From Halobacteroidaceae bacterium (lineage in GTDB: Bacteria; Bacillota; Halanaerobiia; B1SED10-174), in assembly GCA_003554585.1 (NCBI GenBank), contig PWGV01000077.1, positions 1 to 40,815 of the forward strand: 40,815 nucleotides of DNA, written 5' to 3'. The notes beneath the pieces are model-generated. The model did not search any database and had not been told where the DNA came from. It was given only the letters and a program-made list of their open reading frames with translations. Made by a program: the position numbers and the translations under genes. Each line of letters opens with the position of its first letter. The first letter of the stretch is position 1. Below, piece after piece: positions 31,602 to 39,889 of the stretch.

Positions 31602-32990
31602 TTACACCCTTGCAAAGCGAGCGGTAAAATGGCGCAGAATTTTTGGTTCATAAGCAAATCGAACCCCCGAGATTTCTTTGCGCCTTTTATCCATCCGGTG
31701 GAAAGCTTCGACCACATAATCCATGTGGTTGTCAGTGTAGGTTCTCCGGGGAACTGTCAATCGTAGGAGATCTAGTTGGGGAATAAGGTTTTTCCCTGTT
31801 TCCGAGTCTCTCCCTGCTAAAATCGTTCCCACTTCGACTGCCCTCACTCCACTTTCCAGGTACAGTTCAATACAGAGGGCCTGCGAAGGGAATTGTTCTT
31901 GAGGAATATGGGAAAGCCAGTTTTTTCCGTCTACAAAAACCGCATGCCCTCCCACAGGTTTCTGGATGGGAACACCAATCTCCATTAACTTTTTGCCCAG
32001 ACGTTCAACCTGTCCAATCCGGTGGGCCAGGTAATCTTCTTCCTGAACCTCATAAAGACCTCTAGCCAGGGCCTCCATATCTCTTCCCGCGAGGCCTCCA
32101 TAGGTAACAAAACCTTCCAGGGGAACCAGCCGCTCTTTTGCTCTCATGTACAATTCTTCCTGTCCTTCCGCCAGACCAATTAGTCCTCCAATATTTACAA
32201 GGCCATCTTTTTTAGCACTAACAGTACAACCATCGGCCAGGGCGAAAAAATCCCGAATTATTTCCTGTAAAGATCGGGCTCCCTGACCCTGTTCACGTTT
32301 TTTTACAAAGTAAGCATTTTCAGCGAACCTGGCCGCATCTAAAAACAAAGGCAATTCGTATCTATCCGCAATTTCACGGACTTTTTCCATATTACCCAAA
32401 GAGACAGGCTGCCCTCCCCCACTGTTACAGGTTATGGTCATCAGGATAAAAGAAATACTCTCCCGCCCATTTTTTTCGATGAAATCGACCAGGGCTTCGA
32501 TATCCATATTCCCTTTGAATGGATACTCAGAATCAAGATCATAAGCTTCTTTCCGGACCAGGTTAACACCCCGACCCCCGGCAATTTCAATATGGGCCTT
32601 GGTAGTATCAAAATGCATATTTCCTATAACATACTTTCCTTTTTCTATTAAAAGGGGAAAGAGAACATTCTCTGCTCCCCGCCCCTGATGAGTTGGCAGA
32701 AAAAAAGGATAACCAAAAATATCCTTTACCGCCCGTTCCAGATTGAAAAAATTCCTGCTCCCCGCGTATGATTCATCTCCCAGCATAATTCCAGCCCACT
32801 GATTATCACTCATCGCACCTGTTCCACTATCAGTTAATAGGTCGATAAAGACTTCGTCGCTTTTCAGCAAAAACGGGTTCAAACCCGCCCTTTCCAGGGC
32901 CTTTTCCCTTTGCCCTCGAGATAAAAGCTGAATAGGCTCAACAACCTTTATGCGGTAGGGTTCGGCCTGGGGCCAGGATGATTCTACCAT
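31602..32990 (-). CDS. tnaA: Tryptophanase (tryptophan indole-lyase)
   Basis: This is a 462-residue PLP enzyme splitting L-tryptophan to indole, pyruvate and ammonia. Family blocks are PYRIKVVEPI, FIDLLTDSGTGAM, LPTHQGRGAENV, CNSGGGQPVSL, LDAARFAENAYF and SAKKDGLVNIGG (PLP lysine). It is told apart from tyrosine phenol-lyase by Asp in HFDTTKAH (TnaA Asp137; Thr in Tpl) and His in the C-terminal LRHFTARF (TnaA His463; Phe in Tpl), although VNIGG is more Tpl-like. The ATG at 32990 follows GAGGAGGG. A TTG at 33038 with a weaker site would add 16 residues not expected in the family. A terminator lies upstream at 33062, so it must have its own promoter, but I see no clear one. Confidence 0.88.
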   Translation of the reverse strand: MVESSWPQAEPYRIKVVEPIQLLSRGQREKALERAGLNPFLLKSDEVFIDLLTDSGTGAMSDNQWAGIMLGDESYAGSRNFFNLERAVKDIFGYPFFLPTHQGRGAENVLFPLLIEKGKYVIGNMHFDTTKAHIEIAGGRGVNLVRKEAYDLDSEYPFKGNMDIEALVDFIEKNGRESISFILMTITCNSGGGQPVSLGNMEKVREIADRYELPLFLDAARFAENAYFVKKREQGQGARSLQEIIRDFFALADGCTVSAKKDGLVNIGGLIGLAEGQEELYMRAKERLVPLEGFVTYGGLAGRDMEALARGLYEVQEEDYLAHRIGQVERLGKKLMEIGVPIQKPVGGHAVFVDGKNWLSHIPQEQFPSQALCIELYLESGVRAVEVGTILAGRDSETGKNLIPQLDLLRLTVPRRTYTDNHMDYVVEAFHRMDKRRKEISGVRFAYEPKILRHFTARFARV

Positions 32991-33061
32991 GACTAGTCCC
33001 TCCTCTATTATGTGCTCACCATATTCTTTCCACCTCAATACCTGAACTTCCTTTAAAAAAA

Positions 33062-33099
33062 GTTAAACCGATGCCCACGGGGATCGGCATCGGTTTAAC
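33062..33099 (-). terminator. Strong rho-independent terminator after the C39-like gene
   Basis: GTTAAACCGATGCC/GGCATCGGTTTAAC is a perfect 14-bp stem with a 10-nt loop, followed on the minus strand by a T-run. It ends the ddh-type operon and separates it from tnaA. Confidence 0.93.
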
Positions 33100-33109
33100 C
33101 AGGAGGGAA

Positions 33110-34021
33110 TCAATGAGAAAACAATATATATGCAATGCGGTTCCAGGCCCGCTCAAACTCTTCCCGGGGATAAAGTCTTCGCACTGTTTTTTCTTCGGGA
33201 GCAGCGGGATCATTTGTAACCACATATTCTACGCCATTTTCCTGTAAAATTCCGGTTAGAACCACCAGGTGCCCATTGCTTTTTTCCTGGGGAGCCCCGG
33301 TGAGTTCCCCTTTTTGGTAGGCAATACTGGCTATTAGAGGGGTTCCTGCAGCAAGCCATTCCCGGGCTTCTCCAATACCACTAAGCCTGTGGACAACGGC
33401 AGGGAAACCCATAATTCCAGCCAGGGCGGTATTGAAAGACCAATTACCATATATTCCAGGTCCATTGTCGAATACTCCAGCCGCAACTTCAAGAGTTGGG
33501 AAATCTTTTCCGTAATACTCCATAACCATTGCCAGGCAGGTTGGGCTGCAAATCACTCTTCGATCAGAACTTTCCTGGACCATCTGGGATCTTTGGGGAA
33601 CTGGAATTTCTCCGGTCCAAACTGACTCTATCGGGGGAAGAATATCTTCCTCATTCCAGAAAGTTGCTCCCACCAAATACATCAGCGGTTTTTCACCGTT
33701 GTTACCCGGCTCTGCTTCAACCCCCAGTTCAAAGGCCTCACAGCTCTCTTCAGCGATTAAAGTATCAATAGCAACCCGGAACTTTTTTCCCCGGGGACTC
33801 AGGGTTTTGGAAGAAATCTCCCTGCCCCAGGTACCCAGTTTGGCCCATGGTTCCCAGTCTTCTCCGGGAAACTTTATCCTTAGCTTCAATACAAAATAGC
33901 TTCCTCCCGGAGTTTCTCCATTCCAGAACATAACCAAGCGATTAAAATTAACGTTTTCCCGGCGCAGGGGAGTATCCAGGTCAACCCCGGAAAAAACCAC
34001 GGTGTTCTTCGAGTTAATCAA
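33110..34021 (-). CDS. C39-like (papain-fold) cysteine peptidase family protein, cytoplasmic
   Basis: This is a 303-residue protein. The N-terminal about 140 residues look like a beta-rich domain (PGGSYFVLKLRIKFPGEDWEPW). The C-terminal part is a C39_2-type peptidase fold with Cys in VICSPTCLAMVMEYYG, His in SNGHLVVLTG and Asp in TNDPAAP. No signal peptide is seen. It closely resembles the secreted protein at 37769-38863 in the peptidase part (QMV/QMI...CSPT, WSFN, GHLV, VVNDPAAP). The start is TTG at 34021 after GGGGGAG. It is the last gene of the operon with the deacylase and dehydrogenase, so it may release substrate for them. The exact reaction is unknown. Confidence 0.78.
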   Translation of the reverse strand: MINSKNTVVFSGVDLDTPLRRENVNFNRLVMFWNGETPGGSYFVLKLRIKFPGEDWEPWAKLGTWGREISSKTLSPRGKKFRVAIDTLIAEESCEAFELGVEAEPGNNGEKPLMYLVGATFWNEEDILPPIESVWTGEIPVPQRSQMVQESSDRRVICSPTCLAMVMEYYGKDFPTLEVAAGVFDNGPGIYGNWSFNTALAGIMGFPAVVHRLSGIGEAREWLAAGTPLIASIAYQKGELTGAPQEKSNGHLVVLTGILQENGVEYVVTNDPAAPEEKTVRRLYPREEFERAWNRIAYILFSH

Positions 34022-34023
34022 AA

Positions 34024-35592
34024 TCAGGTTCTCCCCCTTTTTAGAATTTTGCCGGGGAAATTCTCGACCTGTTTTCCAGTAATTAAAACCAACTCCCCAT
34101 TGACCATTACATATTCAATACCTTCTGGAGACTGGAAGGGGTCGGTAAAGCTGGACCTGTCGACTACAACCTCGGGGTCAAAAACTGTAATATCTGCAGC
34201 GAAGCCCTCTCGCAACAAACCTCTTTTCCAGAGTCCAAGTCTCCAGGCCGGCATTCCTGATATTTTGTAAACCGCTTCTTCCAGGGAAAAGGCTCCCTGT
34301 TCCCTCGAATAATAACCCAGAACGCGGGGGAAGGTTCCGAAATTTCTGGGGTGAGGTCTTCCCTCTCTATCGGTAATCGCACTACCGTCAGAACCAACCA
34401 TGGACAGGGGGTTTTTCAGGACCTCCTGCACATCTTCTTCGCACATTCCAAAACGAATCATCGTTGCTTCTGCTTCGCTTTCCATTACTAAATATATTAG
34501 GGCATCCGAACCGTGCATCCCTAAGTCAGTTGCAATTTCCGATATCCTCTGCCCCTCGAACTTCTTGTTTTTGCCTTCGGGGAGGAAAGAAACCATAATT
34601 TTTTCAAAATCCCGTTCCGATTCATTGCGGTTCAAGCCTTCCCGAACCTTACAATAAAAATCTTCATTTTTTAAATTCTCCAGCATTTTTTTAGTTCCGC
34701 CATTATGGGCCCAGGAGGGAAGCAGGGCGCTGAGTGATGTGGAGGTTGCAATATAGGGGTAAACATCACAGGTAATATCCAGCCCATTCTGTCGCAATTT
34801 CTGCATGTAGGAAAGGGTTTCCTTAACTGCTCCCCAGTTTTTTTCCCCGCCTACCTTGTGATGAGAGACCTGGACTGCGACACCCGTCTTCTGCCCTACT
34901 TCCGCACTTTCCTGGACCGATTCCAGCAAGCGATCACTCTCATTCCGCATATGTGTGGCATAGATCCCACCGTATTTAGCTGTAACTTTACCCAGGGCCG
35001 CGAATTCCTCGGCATTTCCATAGCAGGAAGGAGCATATAATAAACCGCTGCTAAAACCGTAAGCCCCTTCTTCCAGACATTCCCCGAGTATTTTTTCCAT
35101 TTCTTTTAATTCCTGGGGAGTTGCTTCTCTTTCATCATTGCCAACCACGGATTTACGCAGGGCTCCATGCCCCACTAACCCCGCCAGGTTGGCAGCGGGT
35201 CTTGCTTTTTCCAGGGCCTCCAGGTATTCTCCAAAACTTGCCCAGGAAAGTTCAATTCCCTTTTTTCTCAGAGAAATTTCAAAATCATCAGCAGCAACCC
35301 TGTAGGCTGGAGCAACAGAAAAGCCGCAATTGCCAAGGACTTCGGTCGTTACACCCTGTTCTATCTTGCTTTTCCCCAGATTATTTAGCATATAAATAGT
35401 ATCAGAGTGGGTATGAATATCAATAAACCCCGGTGCGATAACTTTTCCCTGAACATCAATAACCTGGTCGGCTTTTTTATCAATTTTGCCCATTCGCTTA
35501 ATAATTCCGTCTTTTATCAAAACATCACCGTAAAAAAACGGACTGCCCGTTCCATCTACAATTTTTCCATTTTTGAATAAAATTGTGGCCAC
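34024..35592 (-). CDS. N-acyl-D-amino-acid deacylase (D-aminoacylase, amidohydrolase superfamily)
   Basis: This is a 522-residue metal-dependent amidohydrolase. The metal-binding HTHSD is in APGFIDIHTHSD, the family Cys is in EVLGNCGFSVAP, metal His are in THMRNES and VSHHK, and the catalytic Asp is in VGSDGSAITD. The order and length match D-aminoacylases, which release D-amino acids from N-acyl or dipeptide precursors. The start is GTG at 35592 after AAAGGAG. It lies between the dehydrogenase and a C39-like protein, with 2-20 nt gaps, under the sigma-54 promoter at 36562. This suggests catabolism of D-amino-acid-containing compounds (for example peptidoglycan fragments). The precise substrate is inferred only from family and neighbours. 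Confidence 0.9.
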   Translation of the reverse strand: MATILFKNGKIVDGTGSPFFYGDVLIKDGIIKRMGKIDKKADQVIDVQGKVIAPGFIDIHTHSDTIYMLNNLGKSKIEQGVTTEVLGNCGFSVAPAYRVAADDFEISLRKKGIELSWASFGEYLEALEKARPAANLAGLVGHGALRKSVVGNDEREATPQELKEMEKILGECLEEGAYGFSSGLLYAPSCYGNAEEFAALGKVTAKYGGIYATHMRNESDRLLESVQESAEVGQKTGVAVQVSHHKVGGEKNWGAVKETLSYMQKLRQNGLDITCDVYPYIATSTSLSALLPSWAHNGGTKKMLENLKNEDFYCKVREGLNRNESERDFEKIMVSFLPEGKNKKFEGQRISEIATDLGMHGSDALIYLVMESEAEATMIRFGMCEEDVQEVLKNPLSMVGSDGSAITDREGRPHPRNFGTFPRVLGYYSREQGAFSLEEAVYKISGMPAWRLGLWKRGLLREGFAADITVFDPEVVVDRSSFTDPFQSPEGIEYVMVNGELVLITGKQVENFPGKILKRGRT

Positions 35593-35611
35593 TCTTTGGG
35601 CTCCTTTCCAG

Positions 35612-36517
35612 TTAAACCAGCTTTGCTATTAATTCGTTTTGATCTCCGGCCAGAAAATAAACCGGAGGTATTTCCACCATCGTATAAGCTCCCGGGTCCA
35701 TGCGCATCGAAGCTCGGGCAGAAGAAACCATAACCTGCCCGGTTACTGCGGGATTGGTAACCCGGACATCATAAGAAAACATCTGGTTATGAGTTTTCCC
35801 CGCGATACCCTTTCTATTTATTCTTACTCCATGCCCTACATCAACCAATTGGCTGACATCATCGGTATCTTCGATAAAGGTTTCACCGTTGGAAAAATAA
35901 GGGTCCTGCCTGATTTCGGAACAAATATCTTCAAAAGTTGTTCCGGGATACCGCTGGATATAGACCATGCGGCGATGGATCCCTGTATCAACAGGAATTG
36001 TAAGCACAAGGGCATCTTCTACTCCTGCAATTTCTTTGACAGCAACGGTATGCCCCATACTCATCCCCGGCCCAAAATTGGTATAAGTTAATCCGCGGGG
36101 AGCCATAATTTCCAGGGTTGCCCGGACCATGGAATCAGTACCTGGATCCCAGCCGGCGGCGAGAATTGCTACTTGTTCTTTTTCCTGTGCAGTTTGTTCT
36201 AGTTCTTTTTTTAGTTTGATCAGTTCAGTCCCGTGCAAATCGAAACTATCAATTGTGTTTAAACCTTTGGACATAACCTCCCGGGCAACCCTGGGAACCT
36301 GCCTGGTTGGAATGGCTAAAATTGCCACATCAGCTTCTGCAAAATCGTCTATTTTATCAGACACTTTTATCCCCCTGTTTTCTTCCTTACACCTATCTAT
36401 AGCTTCAGGGCGTTCAATAATCCCTTTTAGTTCCATGTCCGGAGCAACTTCAACTGCTGAAACAACACCTTTTCCTACGTGCCCATACCCTATTACAATA
36501 ATTCCTATTTTTTTCAT
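35612..36517 (-). CDS. ddh: Diaminopimelate-dehydrogenase-like oxidoreductase
   Basis: This is a 301-residue NAD(P)-dependent enzyme. The N-terminal Rossmann motif is VIGYGHVGKGV. The central block AGWDPGTDSMVRA and FGPGMSMGHTVAVKEIAGVEDA corresponds to the substrate region of meso-diaminopimelate D-dehydrogenase (GWDPG, GVSQGHSDAIRRI), which oxidatively deaminates the D-centre of meso-DAP. Beside a D-aminoacylase it may be catabolic and may accept another D-amino acid, since several loop residues differ (STANFG-type changes such as TNFGPGMSMGH). The start is ATG at 36517 after GGAGGG, 34 nt downstream of the predicted sigma-54 start site. It is the first gene of its operon. The family call is good; the substrate is uncertain. 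Confidence 0.75.
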   Translation of the reverse strand: MKKIGIIVIGYGHVGKGVVSAVEVAPDMELKGIIERPEAIDRCKEENRGIKVSDKIDDFAEADVAILAIPTRQVPRVAREVMSKGLNTIDSFDLHGTELIKLKKELEQTAQEKEQVAILAAGWDPGTDSMVRATLEIMAPRGLTYTNFGPGMSMGHTVAVKEIAGVEDALVLTIPVDTGIHRRMVYIQRYPGTTFEDICSEIRQDPYFSNGETFIEDTDDVSQLVDVGHGVRINRKGIAGKTHNQMFSYDVRVTNPAVTGQVMVSSARASMRMDPGAYTMVEIPPVYFLAGDQNELIAKLV

Positions 36518-36561
36518 AAACCGCCCTCCAATAAAACAGTTAATATTCTAATATTACTTTA

Positions 36562-36577
36562 TGCAAAATTTGTACCA
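36562..36577 (-). promoter_or_regulatory. Sigma-54 promoter of the ddh-deacylase-C39 operon
   Basis: The minus strand reads TGGTACA-AATT-TTGCA with exact GG-N10-GC spacing and two changes from the consensus. The predicted start is near 36551. The TTCTCA palindrome of the other sigma-54 system is not seen here; an AAACTTCGAGTTT inverted repeat about 40 bp upstream (near 36620) may be a different activator site. Confidence 0.75.
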
Positions 36578-36694
36578 CTGAATTGCCCCATCCTGGTTTT
36601 AAATATTTTTTTTTTGAAACTTCGAGTTTACAAAAGGAAAAACAATTTTAACAGGGAATATGTAGTTATTAATCAAAATTCTGGGGGGAACTAC

Positions 36695-37438
36695 GTGTTA
36701 AACCTTTTTTATGTACAGTTATCTTTATTCATCATTTACCTAACTCTTTTATTTCCAGAAGTACTTCGCTTTGAAAAAAACCGAGCTAAAATTTTCCGAC
36801 GGGTAACTTTATTATTTTTGCTGCTCAATTCCACGGCCGGATTAATTTGCATTTTTACCTTCTTGCCATTTGCCCCGGGAATAATCATTTTAACCCGGGA
36901 TGTTTTGCCTTCGGCCTTGGGGTTTTTATTTGGGGTAACCCTTGCCCTGTTTGAATTCTGGCCTGTAAAACTTGCCAGGTTGCGTTATATCCCCTTCTTA
37001 GTTTTCCTGATCCCGGCAATTTCTTTATGTTTTAGTGCCCAGCAATTGGATTCTCCAATTTCAGATTATTCCTTTAGCCCACAAAGCACTGTTCCAGGTG
37101 AGCAAATCCAGCTTGAAGTTCTTGAATATGAAATTATTTATAATATTCCCTACCTTGCTGAAGAAGTTTATTACGCTGTCAACACTAGATTTGTCCTCAA
37201 CGGTCGGGTCGTGGAAAGAAAAAACTGGCCAGTCCTTTTAAAAACAATGAGAAATACGGAAACATTTCTTTACACAACGAATCTCGAGGAAGCAAAAGCA
37301 GGTTTTTTACCCGGCTTTTATAATTCAGTTCTTATAATCGATAACTATGATTTCCTTGAACTAAGGTCTGAGAGACCAGAGGCTGTCAGTTTTAGCCGTG
37401 AACTTCAGAGAAATCTCAATACTTTCATGGGGTGGTAA
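36695..37438 (+). CDS. Unrecognised membrane protein with C-terminal extracytoplasmic domain
   Basis: This is a 247-residue protein that I do not recognise. Four hydrophobic segments occupy the first half (LFYVQLSLFIIYLTLLF, LLFLLLNSTAGLICIF..., ALGFLFGVTLALFEFW, YIPFLVFLIPAISLCF). A soluble domain of about 120 residues follows, rich in Tyr, Glu and Asn, predicted to lie outside the membrane. The start is GTG at 36695, 6 nt after TGGGGGGAA; the frame is open further upstream but without a good ribosome site. It is one of only three plus-strand genes in the window and is followed at once by a second small membrane protein, so the two probably form an operon. No function is proposed. Confidence 0.6.
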   Translation: MLNLFYVQLSLFIIYLTLLFPEVLRFEKNRAKIFRRVTLLFLLLNSTAGLICIFTFLPFAPGIIILTRDVLPSALGFLFGVTLALFEFWPVKLARLRYIPFLVFLIPAISLCFSAQQLDSPISDYSFSPQSTVPGEQIQLEVLEYEIIYNIPYLAEEVYYAVNTRFVLNGRVVERKNWPVLLKTMRNTETFLYTTNLEEAKAGFLPGFYNSVLIIDNYDFLELRSERPEAVSFSRELQRNLNTFMGW

Positions 37439-37439
37439 A

Positions 37440-37745
37440 ATGAACTGGGAAAATTTAATTTTGACCATCGGGGGATTAATTCTTGTATTTATTCGCTATT
37501 TATTCTGGTTACTGCATCAATATAATTGGGTTGCTTTTGCTTTGTTTTTTATTATTTTAATATCCCTTATAAGAATAATCGGGTTGGGTTTCAACAGCCT
37601 TCGGTTTTACCTCATCTGGCGAAAACAAAAGGAAAAACCCATTTACCTTGCCATCAGCTACGAACTCTTCCAGGATACCTGGCGAGGAGTCCTCTTGACT
37701 TCCTGTTTGTCAGCGGTTTTATTTACCCTTGTTTTCTGGTTTTAA
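37440..37745 (+). CDS. Small membrane protein of unknown function
   Basis: This is a 101-residue protein with three likely membrane helices (NLILTIGGLILVFIRYLFW, WVAFALFFIILISLIRIIGL and a C-terminal TSCLSAVLFTLVFWF). A short basic loop (WRKQKEKP) separates the second and third. The start is ATG at 37440, one base after the previous stop, with GGGGTGG before it. Coupled with the preceding membrane protein; a bidirectional terminator follows. I do not recognise the family. Confidence 0.6.
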   Translation: MNWENLILTIGGLILVFIRYLFWLLHQYNWVAFALFFIILISLIRIIGLGFNSLRFYLIWRKQKEKPIYLAISYELFQDTWRGVLLTSCLSAVLFTLVFWF

Positions 37746-37770
37746 AAAAGGGCCCCGGGGGCCCTTTTTT
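37744..37770. terminator. Bidirectional terminator between convergent genes
   Basis: AAAAAAGGGCCC/GGCCCTTTTTT stem with a GC-rich core and T-runs on both strands. It serves the plus-strand membrane-protein pair and the minus-strand dpp operon. Confidence 0.9.
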
Positions 37771-38863
37771 AACGTTCTTCAATTATATAAACTATTCCAA
37801 TCCAGGCATTCTCAAACTGTTCGGGGCAAAATTCCCTACGGACAGTTTCATTATCCGGAGCTGCTGGATCATTTACTACAATATATTCCTTACCATCCCG
37901 TTCAGTAAAACCAACTACCAAAACCAGATGCCCGGATGTTGAATTCATCGGCGCGTTATCCAGTTGCCCGGCCCCGTACCTGATCGAGGTTATTACCGGA
38001 ATCCCCTGGGCTATTTTTGCCCTGATTTCATTTAAACCGGGGTAATGATCAACATAAGCCCGGTATCCAAGACTCCCGGCATAGGCGACGTTAAAAGACC
38101 AGTTTCCAAAAATCGAAGCTCCGTGATCATATGAATTGTAGGCAACGGATTCCGTTGATTCATCATGGCCAAGCATTTCTAAAACCATGGCCATCGATGT
38201 TGGGCTGCATATTCTTGAGCGGATAGCCTGATCTTCAATCATTTGAGACCGATTGGGAACTTCAATTTCTCGCAAGTAACCCTCCGGCCTGGCAATCGAG
38301 GGATATGGTTCATCATTATCATAAGCCGTTCCTGCTATCCCTGTTAAAACCGGGGTTTCTTTCCCATCGGGACTGATCAGGGTAGCCCGCAGGCGGTACT
38401 TTTGCGCTTTATCTTCATGTAAGACCTGGAAAATATCAATGTTTATCCGGAAGGGATAGCCATCATTCCACTGGGATAGTGTAATCGACCGGGATTCCGT
38501 ATTCTGACCCCAGATCCCCATTACCTGCCAACCGCTCCAGGTTTCGTCAGCAATTTTTACGTCGGCTTCTACGATTACATAGGTTTCTCCCGGAGTTATA
38601 ACATTCCAGGAAGCAACCATGCTGGCAAAAGGGTAAGTCGTTTCAATAATTGGACTCTTGTAAATCCCGTCCGCCACATATTCTCCATCAACTTTCTTCA
38701 GTTCAAGGGCTCCAGGGTAATCCTCGGATAAAACCAGGTTTTCAATATCTCCTGCCAGCCAATCCTCTTCTCCCTCCAAGAAGATGAAATTAGCCTGGGC
38801 AGTAAAAGAAATTGCCAGCAAAAATAACCCCAGAGAAAAAATAAATATTTTTTTTCGGGTCAT
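37769..38863 (-). CDS. Secreted C39-like (papain-fold) cysteine peptidase family protein
   Basis: This is a 364-residue protein with an N-terminal signal peptide (TRKK, then IFIFSLGLFLLAISF, then TAQA-N). A beta-rich domain (about 25-200) carries PGETYVIVEADVKIADETWSGW. The C39_2-type domain follows, with Cys in RICSPTSMAMVLEMLG, His in TSGHLVLVVG and Asp in VVNDPAAPDNE. It resembles the cytoplasmic copy at 33110-34021 over most of its length. The start is ATG at 38863 after AAAGGAGG. It is the last gene of the dppBC operon, so it likely works on peptides or cell-wall material outside the membrane before uptake. A terminator follows at 37744. The reaction is inferred from fold. Confidence 0.82.
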   Translation of the reverse strand: MTRKKIFIFSLGLFLLAISFTAQANFIFLEGEEDWLAGDIENLVLSEDYPGALELKKVDGEYVADGIYKSPIIETTYPFASMVASWNVITPGETYVIVEADVKIADETWSGWQVMGIWGQNTESRSITLSQWNDGYPFRINIDIFQVLHEDKAQKYRLRATLISPDGKETPVLTGIAGTAYDNDEPYPSIARPEGYLREIEVPNRSQMIEDQAIRSRICSPTSMAMVLEMLGHDESTESVAYNSYDHGASIFGNWSFNVAYAGSLGYRAYVDHYPGLNEIRAKIAQGIPVITSIRYGAGQLDNAPMNSTSGHLVLVVGFTERDGKEYIVVNDPAAPDNETVRREFCPEQFENAWIGIVYIIEER

Positions 38864-38882
38864 ATTTATCCTCCTTTAAAAA

Positions 38883-39869
38883 TTACCCGCCACCTTTCAT
38901 TCGTGGATCAAGGATATCCCGGAGTCCATCACCGAGAAGGTTGAAACCCATTACAACAGCAAAAATTGCAATCCCTGGAAAGGTCATTTGCCACCATCTT
39001 CCCCGGACAATCGGAGAGGTTGAACGAGCCTGGGAAATCATTCGCCCCCAGCTTATTTGTGGCGGCTGAGCACCGAGGCCAAGGAAACTCAGGGCTGCTT
39101 CTCCTAATATTGGGCCCGCAAGCCCAAGAGTAGCCATAACGAGTAATGGGGCCATGGCGTTGGGCAGAACATGACGGAAAATAATCCGCTTATTGGTAGC
39201 TCCAAGAGCCCGGCTGGCCTGAACAAAATCTCTTTCCCGGAGAGAAAGTGTTTCTGCTCTGATAATCCTGGCTACTCCTGTCCAGCCCGTAACTGCCAAA
39301 GCAAAGAAAATGTTTTCAATCCCCGGACCTCTTACCGCCATTATAGCCAGGGCGAGCAATAAGTCCGGAAAAACCACAAATCCATCAGCAATACGCATTA
39401 TTATCGTGTCCGTAAATCTCCCAAAAAATCCCGCTATTAAACCAAGAGGGACCCCAATAGCAAATCTGATCAGAACTACCCCAACGCCAATAAAAAGCGA
39501 AAGGCGGGCTCCCATTATAATTCGGCTTAAAATATCCCTTCCCGCATGGTCAGTACCCAGGATGAAAAGGACCTCTCTCTCGGTAAACATTTTATCTGGA
39601 TCTTCCTGGGTATAATCAACCACCGTCTGTGTTACCGCGCTCATCGGAGGCAAGTGCCTGTTGGGCAAATCCATTTGCAGGGGGTCGTGGGGTACAAGCC
39701 AGGGGGCAAATGCTGCTGAGAAGATAAAAATCACTATTATCACTAAGCCCGCAAAGGCTGTAGGGCGCTCCCAAATACCTTTTAAAATGGTTTTAATTGG
39801 ATTTTCCATTCGGACCCCCGCCGATAGATCCTGCAATTCTTCTCTTTTTAAATCTTTTCTATCTTTCAT
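38883..39869 (-). CDS. dppC: Dipeptide/oligopeptide ABC transporter permease, DppC type
   Basis: This is a 328-residue membrane protein with six helices. The permease EAA loop is seen at [33 protein letters not shown], and the family N-terminal part at [33 protein letters not shown]-type and [18 protein letters not shown] blocks are typical of DppC/OppC. The start is ATG at 39869 after GAGAGGAGGGA; an earlier in-frame ATG at 39893 overlaps dppB and lacks a site. It follows dppB by about 20 nt. ATPase and binding-protein genes are not in the window. The substrate class is peptides, inferred from family. Confidence 0.92.
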   Translation of the reverse strand: [328 protein letters not shown]

Positions 39870-39889
39870 TTTCAGTCCCTCCTCTCCAA

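Noticed and set aside
32991-33038. Trp-containing leader peptide (TnaC-like) before tnaA
   Set aside because: The short upstream stretch contains one TGG but is in frame with tnaA without a stop, so it is not a separate leader frame.
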